Assembly (NCBI GenBank): GCA_947095585.1
Contig: OX352761.1
Span: 138,414,277 to 138,478,276, forward strand
Source: Nephrocerus scutellatus
Lineage: Eukaryota; Arthropoda; Insecta; Diptera; Pipunculidae
Length of the DNA: 64,000 nucleotides
Direction: 5' to 3'
The position numbers were made by a program, and so were the translations under genes. This document shows positions 21,241-34,067 of this stretch, piece by piece (position 1 is the first letter of the stretch; each line of letters starts with the position of its first letter). The notes under the pieces are model-generated. The model did no database searches. It worked only from the letters and a program-made list of their open reading frames with translations, and was not told where the DNA came from.

Positions 21241-24129
21241 AGAAATAAATCTAGAAGTTCTGACCTTTTCTTTTTCTAAGGATAATTGAAACGGACATCG
21301 CTATTACTATTATTTAAGCTTAGTTTTATTTTTAAAGTAAAAATCAACAATAGTACATACTTGGGCTTTTTCTCAACATCGTTGCTACTAAAAAAGTCGA
21401 GTTTTGCATTTAGAGCTAATTTTACTTGTACGCGTGCATGCTGTGTACTTAAAATGTTAATACGGAAAAGTTTAGTATTAGTCTTCGAAAGTGCACAGAC
21501 TCCTTGACAAATTCGCCCTTGCTGTTTGAACAGTTTTGAAATTTTTGCTCGTAACAATTTTTTTGTTTGACATAAAACTTTTCCGCTGTTTTCACATGGC
21601 ATAACCACATTAGATGACAGCCATATCTATAGAACTGCACTGTTTCAAACTCTGTCATTGACAGGAGAGTGAACCACTAACATACCACACATCAACTAAA
21701 ACTACCCCCATGTGCATTTGATCACCATTGCTTGCTGGCTTTTCCAGCGCTTATTAGTCGCTGTCTGTTTAAAGTTTTAATTGAATTAAGTCCATATAAG
21801 GGACGGATTGATGGCGACGATTTTTCTTTGCGTTGCAATGTACTTGTATTATATACATACTCGTAGTTCTGTCGTTTCTCTGCATTGCACTAGAAGAAGT
21901 ATCATCTATACTGCGAAGTCCTTGGTGTGCTAATGATGCTCTGCGATGATAGCGGCTATGATGCAAGGACGGCTAAGTGCAACAATGTGCAATTCTCGGG
22001 TAAATGTCCGTAAAGGGAACTTTATTAATTGTTTAGATATTTTGAGGACAAATAAGAACGGTAATTGAATGAACGGCATCGTTCGTTGCATGACGGCGGT
22101 AACATGTTGTTGTGACGGTATGTGTAGAAAATTAATTTTTTGAGAAATTACCTAAAGAATGAAACTTTTATTTTTGTTTTTAATAAACGCATTATGCCCC
22201 GCTATGCTACCGGGTAATTTTAGATTATGTGAAGAAAAAAATTAATTTTTAAACGATTAGCATAGGTATGTATGCATAAAATATTGAAAAAAATTATCAT
22301 ATATTTAATGACCTCAAAGTAATTACCCTTCATTCCATCACTCCAATCCGCTTGTCTTAGCTAAGATAGAAATAAAATTAATTGCTTACATCGATGCAAT
22401 TAATCTTATCGCACAAAAGTAATAAATGCTTAACGCCTAAACGATTACTAAGCCCTTATTTGATGCTCCTATGTCCCCAGAAAGGTAGGCAACGTAAATT
22501 CAATCAACTGCAAAGAAGGTAGTTGACAATTTTACATTCTGGCTTCCTTTTTAACATTTTATATGGGTTCCGTGATGCGGTGTGTTAAAATCAGTGGGCG
22601 TAATGTCCTCATAAATTATGTGTTGTCGTTGTATAGGACTTTTTTTTTTGTATCTATCGCTTATCGCTTGCTCTTTTCCTAGGGATGCTTTTTTAATTTA
22701 ATGAACCATAGACCAGACGGCTATGTCCTCAGGCGGACTAACTTTTACACCTTTTACGTTTACCTGTTAAGCTGAGTGAGTGAAATTCAGTTATGTTCCC
22801 TCGAACGACTTTTCTATTTTCTTTTAGTGTTTTGTAAACAGGTATTTCGTTGTGTTGTTTCCTATTGTACTTCTAAGTGGCTCTTTGTTCGCTCGCCCAC
22901 AGTGTCCGAACGCAACTAAAAACAAAAGAATATCTCACTGCCAAATGGCTACTCTTGCTCTGCATCCGTATTTAGCCGTACTCGTATCACTGCAATCGGC
23001 GAAGACAATCCATTACATGAAAACCCCACTTTACGTTATTTATCACGTAATTTATATTGTTGGTTTAAAGTACGTACGTCGATACAACAATACATTAAGT
23101 ATCCTAATCTAAAGTTAAAGGTTTTCGTTAACTGAAGGCAATTACCTAATGTCCTCGACTACAAATGACAATCTATAAAAAACTAAACGTTATAGAAAAA
23201 AAAATCAAGCAGCTTGCCAAAATTGTGTCTATTTTTGTACATGCATCCAGGACCGAACAATTGAAAAAAGGTAGTGCAATTTTAAATCTGAGAAAACCAA
23301 TCCACTATATGCATTTACAGAATAGACAGAAACACAGAACTCTTTGGGGAATTTTCTCGAGTTTTGCTACAAATTTATCTTCGCCAAGGCATGGATATCG
23401 GAGTTTTTCTAATATCTTGTGTGTGGGCCATAAATTTATTTGACTCAAATATGTGGCCAATTGAGTTGCAGTGACAAAAACGTTGCACAGAGATTTGCTC
23501 CAGCAGCGTTGCAAGCGACAAAAACAATCGTTTGTTTATCTTACTGCTGCTGCTCATTATTGTATGGTTTTTTAACCGTTGCTCAATAATCCGTGGCGTC
23601 ATAAGATTTTGCAGTTTTGTGCCAAGAAAAAAAATGAACCGGAAAACGAGCCATTTATTTGTATCAATGCGTTTTGCGTAAAAAGAACAACAGCGACCCA
23701 ATCAGAATACACATCCTCTCTAACGTTGCGTTTTGCTCTCAAAAATTTGTACGAAGTGTCTGCGCCAGCGAATAGGTACTCTGGCTTATTAAATAAAATC
23801 AGGTCTAGAATGATTATGTCTGGCTTAATAAAAGAACTTTCTTTATTGAATTGGATTCTTAATATTTGTGGAAAATATTATCAGGCGGTTTTCAGAACTT
23901 TTTTCTTAAAGTTCAGAAAGTGTCATTACAAATATATATGTTTAACACACAAAACCAACAAAAATCAATAAAAACGATAACGTCGCTAAATTTTTAAGTT
24001 AGAAAAAAGTAGCCGATTGCTTGGTGTATCCGTAGCGCACCAGTAGGTGTTCTCAATGAAACTGTAGAGATCTTCGGTTCGTATGTACGTTCGTTTAACG
24101 ATGATTATTATGTCATATTATTGAAAATC
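21241..24129. other. No gene recognised
   Basis: About 2.9 kb. Open frames occur on both strands (21276-21608 minus, 21449-21658 minus, 23375-23701 minus, 23579-23971 plus with 130 codons), overlapping each other in different frames. None has motifs I recognise. No transposon ends or tandem repeats were noted. Confidence 0.4.
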
Positions 24130-24700
24130 GTTTTAATGCCTCCATTTTAAGCGTAGTCAAGAAGATTGACCGGTTCAATGACTGAATGGAATGAATATAA
24201 GAAAGCGAATGAATGTAGGACTGTCGTGTACCGAGCTCATTTCATAAACGGGCATGCGAAGAAGAATATAATTAGCTCAGATGATATGAAAAATAGTTCA
24301 CTAGTGAAAGAAAGTAGTCTGGAAGAAGAATCTCATCCGGGAACTCGAACAGTATAGAGAAAAGGAAGCGCATGGAGTGCAGAAGTTGTAGCAATAGTCC
24401 GCTTTATAATGCACTCTACGCCACGTTGTTCATAGGCATATTAGATCGATCAAAAATACTTTAATGAGTGGCCAAATGGGCAGCTAACTAAGGAATTGGT
24501 AGCTTCACCAATAAGCGACAATCACTCTATGCTGAAACCACAAAGCACAGACGAAGATAACAGAGCAGTAAACTTCACCCTTAGCAGGCTAAGGTAAAAT
24601 GTCGTGAGATCAAAAATCAAGGAATTAAACCATAAAATACAAGCTGCTGGTGTATTAGACAATAATCCTTCTAGTATTTGGATCGGGATGTAAGCCGCTT
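24130..24700 (+). mobile_element. LINE family A copy 2: linker fragment
   Basis: Plus-strand fragment of the EN-RT linker. ECRTVVYRAHFINGHAKKNI at about 24210-24275 corresponds to the DDECKLA...YQA region of copy 1. SSLVKESSLEEESHPGTRTV at 24298-24357 matches KESSLGEESLPCTRTVKR in the copy at 34068. Further on, gagtggccaaatgggcagct (about 24469-24488) parallels the LLNGQP segment and the 24535-24595 stretch parallels PPSTDKVSRAIHRL. No RT catalytic motif is present. Heavily mutated. Confidence 0.68.
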
Positions 24701-26343
24701 TCAGAGAATCTATTATAATGAAATCTACTTAGCACAACCCCGATATCGACACCGTAAGGATAATTATGATCTGTAGGCTGTCGGCTGTGTATAGAACAGG
24801 ATTTATGCGACATGATAGCGAGGCAGGCCAAGCGTGCGCACTAAGTATGGCGTATATCAGTCTCAGTGTTTAGGGATGCTAAACTGGATAACATCAACCA
24901 AATATGGGAACGGAGTAGAGATTTTTTCGGGATGTCAGGATCATATCCCGGATGTAGAGCCAAATGTTATGGTTATGTAGAAGCACTGACACACAAAACA
25001 TATTTTAAACCTGTTTTGATAATTTGGAATGTTGCATGCATTGCTTACAAATTTTACTGCAACAAAAGAGCTTCGATTATTTTGTCTTGTCCTTCACATA
25101 CAATTTGGGTATTAAAAACAACCAAAAAATCAAGAACCAGAAGTATTTGTATACTCGTCCATTCTATTCGTTAAGAAATAAAACACATCGCACGAAAGTT
25201 AAGCGAGCGCCTTGAACAGTGCAAACTGAAAGCCTTTTAGAATATAGAGCAAGCATCTGGTTCATTGATAAAATTACTGTTCTGAATTAACTTTTTATTG
25301 ACAAAGAAAAATTCAAAATGAGTCAGTCACGTATTATACTTGAAAGTGCAATTGTTTCAATTATATTCGCGCAGTGTTGTTCACCTCAATAAATAGTATG
25401 AAAACTGGGGCCTTTATTCATACTCGTCGTTGTGTCGTCAGTTGCATAGCCACAAAATTACACACACAAAAGATAACGTAATTAAATCTGATTACAATTT
25501 TAAATTTCATTTATATTTATCCCCTCGTAAATCATTAGATTAAAGGGCAATGGAGACATGACTTCTGCTCCAAAACCAACGAAGCGATGCGACAAAGCGA
25601 CATATCATGCCAGACACAGACGTTCATTGTACACATGTTCTGCAAAGTGATGGCAATATGATCCTATGCTTTAGATAGAGGTCTTCCTTGAACGTTTGTT
25701 TCACCGTACACCGCGCAGAAGAAGAACTGTCGAGAAATTGCAACTAAACGAAGTGGTATGGCGAAAAATGACTAAAAATTTATCCAATTTAGCAAAAATT
25801 TGGGTCACAAAGAAGCACGAGCACCAAAAAGTGTAGCTTCCCTCTGAAATGTACCAAGGAGCAGCAACGTAGAATCTGGAATGATCCGACTGTGCGGCCG
25901 ACTACATATGCATGTGAGCATACATATTGGTAACATATAAACACAAAAACACATATTATTGTACAGCAAACTAGCTGATCAAGTAAGTGAAACAAACAAC
26001 ATGACCAAGACGTGCGATAAATAAAACTAACTGCAAAAAGGATGCAATTCCAAAAAAAGCACCAATACCAGCATCAGAACTTGTACCAACACAATGGAAC
26101 AATTTTTTTAAGGAAGGAGAAAATCACACGAAATATAAAAGCAATTTTTCGTAGAAGTACTTCGTTCAACGAATTGGTGATGATAATAGGACCAGTGAGG
26201 ATGCCTAGGAATTTGCTGCATTGCCCGCACAGCTGAATCTGAGACGGCGAATAAACGCTCCTCGTAGTTTTGTTGTTTTAGGTATTGTTTTTGATGGCAA
26301 ATATGATTCGTATGACATCTTACAGATTGTGACAGTCAGACAC
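24701..26343. other. No gene recognised
   Basis: AT-rich spacer. The open frames 24866-25174 (plus) and 25789-25995 (minus) lack recognisable domains. No repeats were seen. Confidence 0.42.
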
Positions 26344-26497
26344 ACAGTGGGGCAAATAATAATCAGGTAATAGAAACTTTCTGTATTTTGTTGGTTGTCA
26401 AAGATCCATTATTGCATCCATTTTTGAGTTAAGTATTGGCATTGTGTGTTACATTGTGAACTGTTTTTTAGCCAATGGTCTTTTTGCTCCACTGTCA
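26344..26497. mobile_element. Possible short MITE with CAGTGGGGCAA-type ends
   Basis: The left end cagtggggcaaataa and the reverse complement of the right end, cagtggagcaaaaag, match at 12 of 15 positions in inverted orientation about 150 bp apart, the size of a miniature inverted-repeat element. The flanks share tcaga (before the left end and directly after the right end), but the exact borders and target duplication are uncertain. No coding capacity. It could be an accident of short matches. Confidence 0.35.
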
Positions 26498-26883
26498 GAA
26501 TGTCAATGAGAAGGGGGGTCTATTTTCAACCCCTGCGGTGCACGTAGCGTTTTAATGTGAAAAGACGTACTTTTGACTTAAATCATTTCAAACCCTGTAA
26601 CACTTGAACGCTTCTAGCTACTAGATCACTATTGGTCTTTTTGAAAAGAAAATTTAATTTTTAAGATCAAATAATGTACATTTTTTTAAATACTTAAAAC
26701 TATTACCGATATGAAAGTTGTCAACCTCAAAAAACAGTGTTTTTTAAATTTTACGCGAATTACACGCGATTATTACGAAAACTGCTCTCGGATACATTAC
26801 TTTTTGACAAATGTAATATTAAACTGTTTTCAATTTCCTATAAATCCATGCTACAATATTTGTGCAATCGGTTAACAAGATAG

Positions 26884-27268
26884 TTTGGGTTGTGTTACTA
26901 CTGCTACGTATAAGAATAGTTCATTACCGTCTTAGTGTTCCTGCAGCAACAGTGCAATAAAATTACACGTGGAATGGATGCAATATTATCACTTCACTTA
27001 GTGCATAAAATTCTTCAAACGGTCTTGTCCCGAAGGACCTAATTTTTTGAGCAGACACATGAAAATGGTAGTGAAAATAGACATATGAAAATGGTGTTCA
27101 CTCATAAAATTTGGTCCTTCTGGCCAAGTCCAATTGAAGCAGATAATGCACTGGAGTGAAGTCGTAAGAGTCCATCCGTTCCAAGTGTAATTCTTTTGGA
27201 CTGTTCTGCAGGAGCACTGAAACGTCATACAACTCTTCTTATACGTAGTAGTAGTAACACAACCCGCA
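26884..27268. repeat. Large inverted repeat, foldback or hairpin-RNA candidate
   Basis: Two arms of roughly 180 bp face each other around a short centre near 27062-27085. The outer 30 bp pair almost perfectly: gggttgtgttactactgcta from 26887 onward matches the reverse complement of 27237-27266 with one mismatch. Inner blocks pair with scattered mismatches, including ctcctgcag/ttcctgcag, aattacacgtgga/aattacacttgga, acttcact and gaaggaccaaatttt/gaaggacctaatttt. I estimate about 75-80% identity overall by eye. Weaker pairing may extend outward to about 26790 and 27370. A transcript from either strand would fold into a hairpin about 380 nt long. It may be a foldback or MITE-type element, an inverted duplication, or a locus for hairpin RNA and endo-siRNA. 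The open frame at 26998-27228 is a by-product. Confidence 0.85.
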
Positions 27269-27370
27269 CTATATCGCTCTTGTTTTTTATATATCGGGCA
27301 AATAACGCTAAGTTCGATCCATCAGACTTTCTATCATGTGACTTTAATTACAGTATACACTTACTTATCT

Positions 27371-30271
27371 CTAAATAAAAACTCTTTTCAACTTGACTTG
27401 ACCCCTTTTTGTCTATATTTTCGCCTAATTTGAGGTAATTTTTACCACCTTTCGCACGACCTAGAGGGCTGAACTAAAGTGAGCGACTCAATGTCAGGGG
27501 CCAAATTTGATATCCAGCATTTGACGCGTGTCGCGTGTGCCACGTGTGCCGCGTGTGAAGCCCCAACCTCAAAAAAGATATTTTTACGATTAATATCAAA
27601 TAATAAAGCACTGTGCATACATAAAAGTTTGTACCCGAAAAACGGAGTATTTTTACATTAACTTGTTTAAATATTGAAATCCTACCGCAAACTTTTGGAC
27701 CGAAGTTTTGGGTGTCATCGTCCGGTTGCCTGACAGCAACAGCATGTCTGACAATCTTTATCTCCGCTAAATGGTGCTGGTCAAGCACATTCCTTATTAA
27801 AATTTATAACAAATCATGTGTTGGTACTCAAATATTTGTTAATAACATCCTACGTAAAAACGCATAGAATTTCTTCACTTTATATTTTGTTGGCTAGCAT
27901 CAGTGCGTGCTTTGAATTGCACTCTTGTGAAATGTAGAATTTCTGCTGTAATGATCCCATTCTTGATAGGATGCTATTCATGCTAAACATGGCGTGGCAA
28001 TTTCATTTTACGATGTCGCAAAATGTCCACGTGGGTGCTTCGTAGGAATTTATTTGCAAAACTCATATATTTGTAGTTTACAAGGTTTATCAACGTTATT
28101 TGCCTTATTATGATCTCTGTGTGCGAAGGTATATGCTGGTCTGCAGGTAACGACAGGAGCTCTATTTAAGTATTGACAACCACATCATTTGTAATTTGGA
28201 CCAAAATATGGAGTTTTGTTGCTAAAAATTTGGAATTTCATACATTTATACAAAATTCGTATGCAAAACTCTGAGGATTCATATCCACATAGTGAATTCA
28301 CCTTTATGTTTAGAAACCCCTTACGTATTTTTATTACATGCATGCACCACTAAGTTGCGCAAAACTGCCAGCTCAATTCCAGGGAAACGCCATGAGGAAT
28401 ATTTCAGATACCCTTAGACTAAATTATTTCCGCCAAATTTTCGTGCCAAGCACACATACTTGCATAACATATCATATATAATGTGGTAATGCAACGCACC
28501 ACACGTGCGAATCTAGAATTGAACAAGCAGTGTTGAGCGGAGCGCAGTAGGTGAACAGTTCCAGAATTCATGTGTTTAGGTCCTTTCAGATCAAAAAATA
28601 GAACGCGACCACTACACATGGGAAATATAGCATCTCAGCACCATTTCCATTCGTGAAAATTGCATTATGTAAAAAAGATGAAAATCCACCACTTCCACTG
28701 AACTCAGTTGTAAGACCCACGTAGCTCGCGTAGTCATTCATTTTCAACATTTTAAGTACTTGCAGGAACTAAAGTCTTACCTCTCTGCATATCTCATACC
28801 GAAAGCTGAATTGCATTTAACTGTGACCAGCAAGAGCTTAAGTGGGGGAAAAAATCTTTATGCTGAATTCCACATGTATATGCATGAACTAAGTAAGTGG
28901 GAGTATTCACCTAAGATGCAGTTGACTTCTTAGTTCACATGTGCATTGGGCTCGCGAATGAGGAAGGAAATGCAACGAAAATTTAAACTACCACATGTAA
29001 AACCTTTGCTATAAACTCCAGGTTAAGGGTACGATTTGCGAAAATTACATATACGAAACAGATATAGACAGGTCCTAATGCTATTTTAAATGTATACCGA
29101 AGTGGCATGAACTACACCTGCAATCTTATAAGAGGAACTACTCAGCACTACATCTGCATGATAGAAGATATTTTATTTTATAATTTTAAATTGTAAATTG
29201 CGAAACTTACGACTTAAGCAACGAGGATAACTATATTTTGTTAACCCTTAAAATATTTAATTGGAATTCGTAGCTCTGCGGATTGGCGATTATCGTCAGC
29301 TAAACACAAAGTTTTTACAAATATATAACAAAGCAAATTCATAGTTGCAAATAAAGCCATGATTTTGTATTAACAGAGACTAAAATCATTCTAAATATCG
29401 TAAACAGCAACGTTGTTAAAAATTTATCTTCTTAAGAATCGGCTTCTAAAGTATCGACAAATTATGGTGAAATAACTTTTATAATTTAAATCAACAAACA
29501 CTGCAAACATACAACTACCTAGAAGTAAAAACAACATATATTTTTCAAGTAATATATTCATTGTAAGTAAACTGCGGGGCTATCATAAACCCATACAAAA
29601 GACTAATAATTAATCTTTCAAAAGCATAACATAGGCAACATTGTATACAAAATAAAACCACAACTCCCATACATTATGTGTGAGCAATTCGTTTTGAAAT
29701 TAACATAAAATAAATTGGCTTGGCAAACCATTAATTAATCGCTATAAGCCGCATAAGCCCCGTACTAATTAAGTCCTACATAGAGCATAAAAAAGTAGCA
29801 ACCACTGTTTAAGTATCAATGTGATTTGGTTTTGCTTGTGATTATGTGTGTGTGGGTTCAGCAGCTAAATCAATCAGCCATAAGAGGCGCCGCATTCATC
29901 CTTTGAAATAATGCTCATTAATTTATCTTCTGATCCCGTTATGAATTTATGAATGAAAATTGCGACAGATGCATCAGAGCTCTTGAAAAACCAGATGATG
30001 ATGAGAAGGACGATGCTGATATACTCGGTAAATAAGTGCACGTATATCACTCGCCATTTTGTTATTTTTATAATCATTTTTTTGCTTCTGTTATGCGATG
30101 CGCAAAGGTACTAATTCAGATGTAAATATTAATTAGTATTTGCCTTTTTGTATCCAGGCGTACGATCGGGTTTTTGAGTGCTCCTACTCCTATGTTGAAT
30201 AGGTTGTTGCATTCTTGCATCGCGCACTCAAAACTTTGGTTACTAAAATTTATTCAAAACATAATAGGCAA
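27371..30271. other. No gene recognised
   Basis: AT-rich spacer with short orphan frames (27474-27788 minus, 28419-28619 minus, 29874-30077 minus with a hydrophobic stretch). A tiny GC-rich 9-bp repeat at 27525-27557 is listed separately. Nothing else was recognised. Confidence 0.42.
27525..27557 (+). repeat. 9-bp GC-rich tandem repeat
   Basis: About three and a half imperfect units of cgcgtgtgc/cacgtgtgc in otherwise AT-rich DNA. Too short to suggest a function. Confidence 0.65.
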
Positions 30272-30930
30272 GATGGACTAAAAGGGTTAATAAACGTAGT
30301 AACCTGTAATGATGATTTACAATTTAAACCCTTTTTTGAAATTAGCTTTTCTCATTCATTTAGGTCTGAAATTTTAATTTAAATTTGAAATCAATCTGCA
30401 GATCATGGTAAGTGCTTGACTTATGTAATGGATCAAACCTAGGTTATAAGCTTGATATGGTAAAATGATTAATAACAGTCATATACTGTAATGAAGATAT
30501 AAGATTTATACTTATTTTTCAATAAGACTTTTCCATTAATTCAGGTATGAAATCAATCTCCAGATCCTCATAATTTCTTGAGTTAGGGAATGGATCAAAC
30601 CTAGGTTATAAGCTTGATATGGTAAAATGATTAATAACAGTCATATACTGTAATGAAGATATAAGATTTATACTTATTTTTCAATAAGACTTTTCCATTA
30701 ATTCAGGTATGAAATCAATCTCCAGATCCTCATAATTTCTTGAGTTAGGGAATGGATCAAACCTAGGTTATAAGCTTGATATGGTAAAAGGATTAATAAC
30801 CGTCATACCCTGTAATGAAGATATGAGTTTTATACTTATTTTGTAATAAGTCTTTTCCATTAATTCAGGCCTGAAATAAATCCACAGATCCTCGTAATTT
30901 CTTGACTTATGTAAAGGATCAAACCAAAGT
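30272..30930 (+). repeat. 162-bp tandem array, about four units
   Basis: The phrase gatcaaacc recurs at 30431, 30593, 30755 and 30917, exactly 162 bp apart each time. The units 30431-30592 and 30593-30754 are identical over all 162 bp by direct reading. The unit 30755-30916 differs by a modest number of substitutions. The first unit (about 30272-30430) is much more diverged and carries length changes. Each unit contains an AT-rich run, the motif ccattaattcaggtatgaaa and the palindrome-like cctaggttataagcttgat. It is a minisatellite or satellite-like array with no coding frame. The identical pair implies very recent unequal exchange or an assembly duplication. Confidence 0.92.
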
Positions 30931-33883
30931 CATCTTTTCAATCACACTTTTACCTAAATTTCCACTCTGCTTGTAAGTTTCATTAATATGTACATTCCAT
31001 TTCACCATAGCTACGAGAAAGGGCAAGCCAGAACAAATAAAACAAATAATTTGCCTAGCAATAAGGAGACAAGTTCTAAGCAAACGACAGCATTGAATAG
31101 CATTGAATGAATTATGAATGAGCTCTTAATAAAATTCTCGGTAAAGAACTGAGGGTGGGGGATCAAAAACAACATCGCCAATATGTTGTTATAGGTAATA
31201 TAAGTTCAGCTAAGTGTACTCGCACCACACACTCTCAATGATATCAAACACTCAGTTACTTATGTCTATCAATTTTAATGAATGGTCTTGCTAATGAAAC
31301 TTCCATTTGCATATGTGGTTGTTAAGCTAATAGATAGAGAAGACGTCATATCCTATTTAAGTGCTTTCAACTACAGTTGTTCATCAATATAGTAGTATCA
31401 TCACAAAACTATTCCAAAGACATCACTGTACGTCATAATGTGATAATGATCGTATTTTAAATGGATTTAGGTATACTCACGCACCGTCACAGCAATTTCA
31501 GATGTAACCAGCCTTGTGCACTTGGGCCACTGAAAGGATGTCTTCCAGTGTTAAGAGTATACTCGGAAACATCATGCTTTACTTGAGTAAGATTTACGTA
31601 GCGTAGCTATTAGGATATTTTTGATGAATCTTAATGCTTAAGTTAAAGATATATGTTGGGTGTATATGTGTTGTTATATTCATAACATGCTGATATTACT
31701 CCTATCAGAAATGCTTCACACACGAGGCAGGAAGTTCCAATAAATACTCTCAGCTATTGAAATTGCTAACTTTTCCATTATTAGTATTATTATTTATTAT
31801 AGACACAGACGAGAAACTTATGTTTACACCAAAAAGTGGCAACATCTTGAACAGCAAATTCAGAACTCAAAGATTACAACCGAACTCTTGTGAAACTTTA
31901 CACATTTTAGTTGAGGCATTTTTTTTTCTCGTCCCAATACACACAGAGAGACAGAGAGCCCCGTACTCGTATGGTGGCAGCCATGAAACCATGAAACTTT
32001 GATTCATTGGATGACACTGCAAAAGGATGCCAACACTACATTTATCTTACTCTATGTAATTAACTTGCCTGCTTCAGCACTATAAGTAGACTAAACACGT
32101 ATGTGAGGCTGTGCAAGTAGTTTGGGTCGAATTATTACATATTTTTATCTGCAGCAAAACATATTCTTACCCAACAAAACAAACTTGAGTGATTTGCTAT
32201 AATTTGGGTGGCCTTTTTTTTAAGGGGATACATCCGGGGGGCCCAGTACATTCGTACCAAAAAAATAACATCTATTACGGTGATTAATTTTTGCTTTTAA
32301 AGGGGAAACTAAGCCAAACCCGAGGGAACCAAATTTTAAATCCGCTTCGACCTTATTTTAAAGTTTAAGAATTTTTTCAGATTAAAAAAAGAAAAGAAAG
32401 AAAATTAAATTCACTGGAAAAAGAGTAGTCAGCAAGTAGCACATCCAATCAGCAACGTAATAAATCACAATACGCTCTCGATTAGATATTCATAAGTACT
32501 TAAGAGGGAGAAGCCGAAAGAAAACTGCCATTGACGGTGAATAAGTGTGGTGCAAAGTAGTAACGGGTATTTCAACATTTTTACAATTTTCAGCACGGTG
32601 GAATGATTTGCACATCTAGAAGAACTCAAAGGAGATGACTCGAAATTAATTTGAATTTTGAATATTTTAGTTTTTTATGAAACTTTTCATATGCTTTAAG
32701 TATTGTTGGCCTCCCGTTTGCCTACTCATGATTGTAAAATATAAAGAATTTTATTTTACACCCAATTTCCCAAAACAAATGTAACGACAACTTATCCACG
32801 TTAAATTTTAGTTGGAACAACAATAGTAGTCGGCATAATAAACGACTAGTTCCGACCGTAAAGTTATTATGTGCGTTCTTTTTGATACATTAGCCAAAAC
32901 TCCAAAGATTAAGACTAAATTAAATAAATGGATTTACAGAGATGGAATAAATTGAAATATGAAAATGAAAACGAAAACAGGAAAAAAGCGTTGGTCCCTT
33001 TCATATTTTTTCCGCCAAAAATTCATTTTTTATTTTAAGTCGGCAGAGCAGGACTGCGGAGTCATCGAGAATTCGATGAGATCCCTTGACAGTGACAATT
33101 GACAAACTGTTATATCGCAAAGGAAACAAATTTAACTGAGCGTTTCAAATGGCCAACATCCGCTCGAGGCTTTTTCATTTTTTTTTTATATTATAATGTG
33201 TTTCTCTCTTTCGTTTTATTATATCGTTCAGCTGTGCGATTTCGCACCTGTATATAAGTGCAAGTAATACACTAGTCGGTCACATGCTGGTCTCATTGAA
33301 TTGACGATAGAAATTGTGCCCACTGAAGCATTTTATGAAGATGGCAGGAAGTAGTAATACTGTTAGTGGTTGCCTTGGCGCATTTTCGCTTTCATCACAA
33401 TTTCAATAAAATTTTGTGAGGTGTGGCAAGGGCAAGCAACGCAAATATCTTTTAAGTGTTGGAGGCAAAGTAAAAGTTTGAAATTATTTTTCTACCTTTT
33501 ACCTTTCCATAATCGACAAAACAATTTATCTAAGTTCTTCAAATTGGAGACGAATTTGATAAGCCGATTGATTTTTAGATGACATAAATTACAACTTTAA
33601 TTAATGTAATGAAAAAATAGCAAAAGTTCACAATTTTACACTGGTGATTACTTTTAATGCACACAAAAAAACTTAAAATACTTGTACTACTATTCTCTTA
33701 GCTGCTAGCTCTATATGCTTGCAAGTACTTTTCCACCTATCTGGATGAATTCCAAATAATAACTGACTGTACTGTACTATTTATAGATCACTCTGGCAAG
33801 TTCCTTATTTACAACTCACAATACTCTCAATTAGAAAAGTTTTTACATTTAAAAATAAATTTTATGTACAAGCATCACTTTAT
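30931..33883. other. No firm gene; one candidate promoter
   Basis: About 3 kb of AT-rich DNA. Open frames at 31757-32002 and 33370-33582 (plus) have no recognisable domain. A TATA-type candidate promoter at 33251 is listed separately. No transposon motif was seen. Confidence 0.4.
33251..33284 (+). promoter_or_regulatory. Candidate TATA-box promoter
   Basis: TATATAAG at 33251-33258 is followed 31 bp later by a weak initiator-like TCACAT with A at 33282. The next ATG (33284) opens a frame of only seven codons, and a later ATG near 33341 opens another short frame. No downstream promoter element was found at the expected position. Chance occurrence in AT-rich DNA is likely. Confidence 0.18.
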
Positions 33884-33968
33884 GCGTTTAACAATTAACA
33901 CTATGGCGGGGACAGTGTGGTTGGGCAGTTTGGTGATGAAAACCGGGCAACGATGGGTATTTCAGCTA
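33884..33968 (+). mobile_element. Helitron-like 3' end
   Basis: G-rich sequence (ggcggggacagtgtggttgg) leads into ccgggcaacgatgggtattt and cagCTAG at about 33965-33968. This resembles the end of the element at 12138-12495 and the gcaacgccgggtatttcagc-CTAG ends I recall from insect Helitrons. The 5' part is not recognisable. Confidence 0.45.
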
Positions 33969-34067
33969 GCTTTCTATACAATTGGTTTTTTTAAGCTACG
34001 AAATCATCATCATATTTGGCTCTAAAACCGGTGTCCGGTCCTGGCCTCCCGCAAAAAATCTCTCTTC

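Noticed and set aside
23579..23971. 130-codon plus-strand frame
   Set aside because: It overlaps open frames on the opposite strand, has AT-driven composition and contains no known motif.
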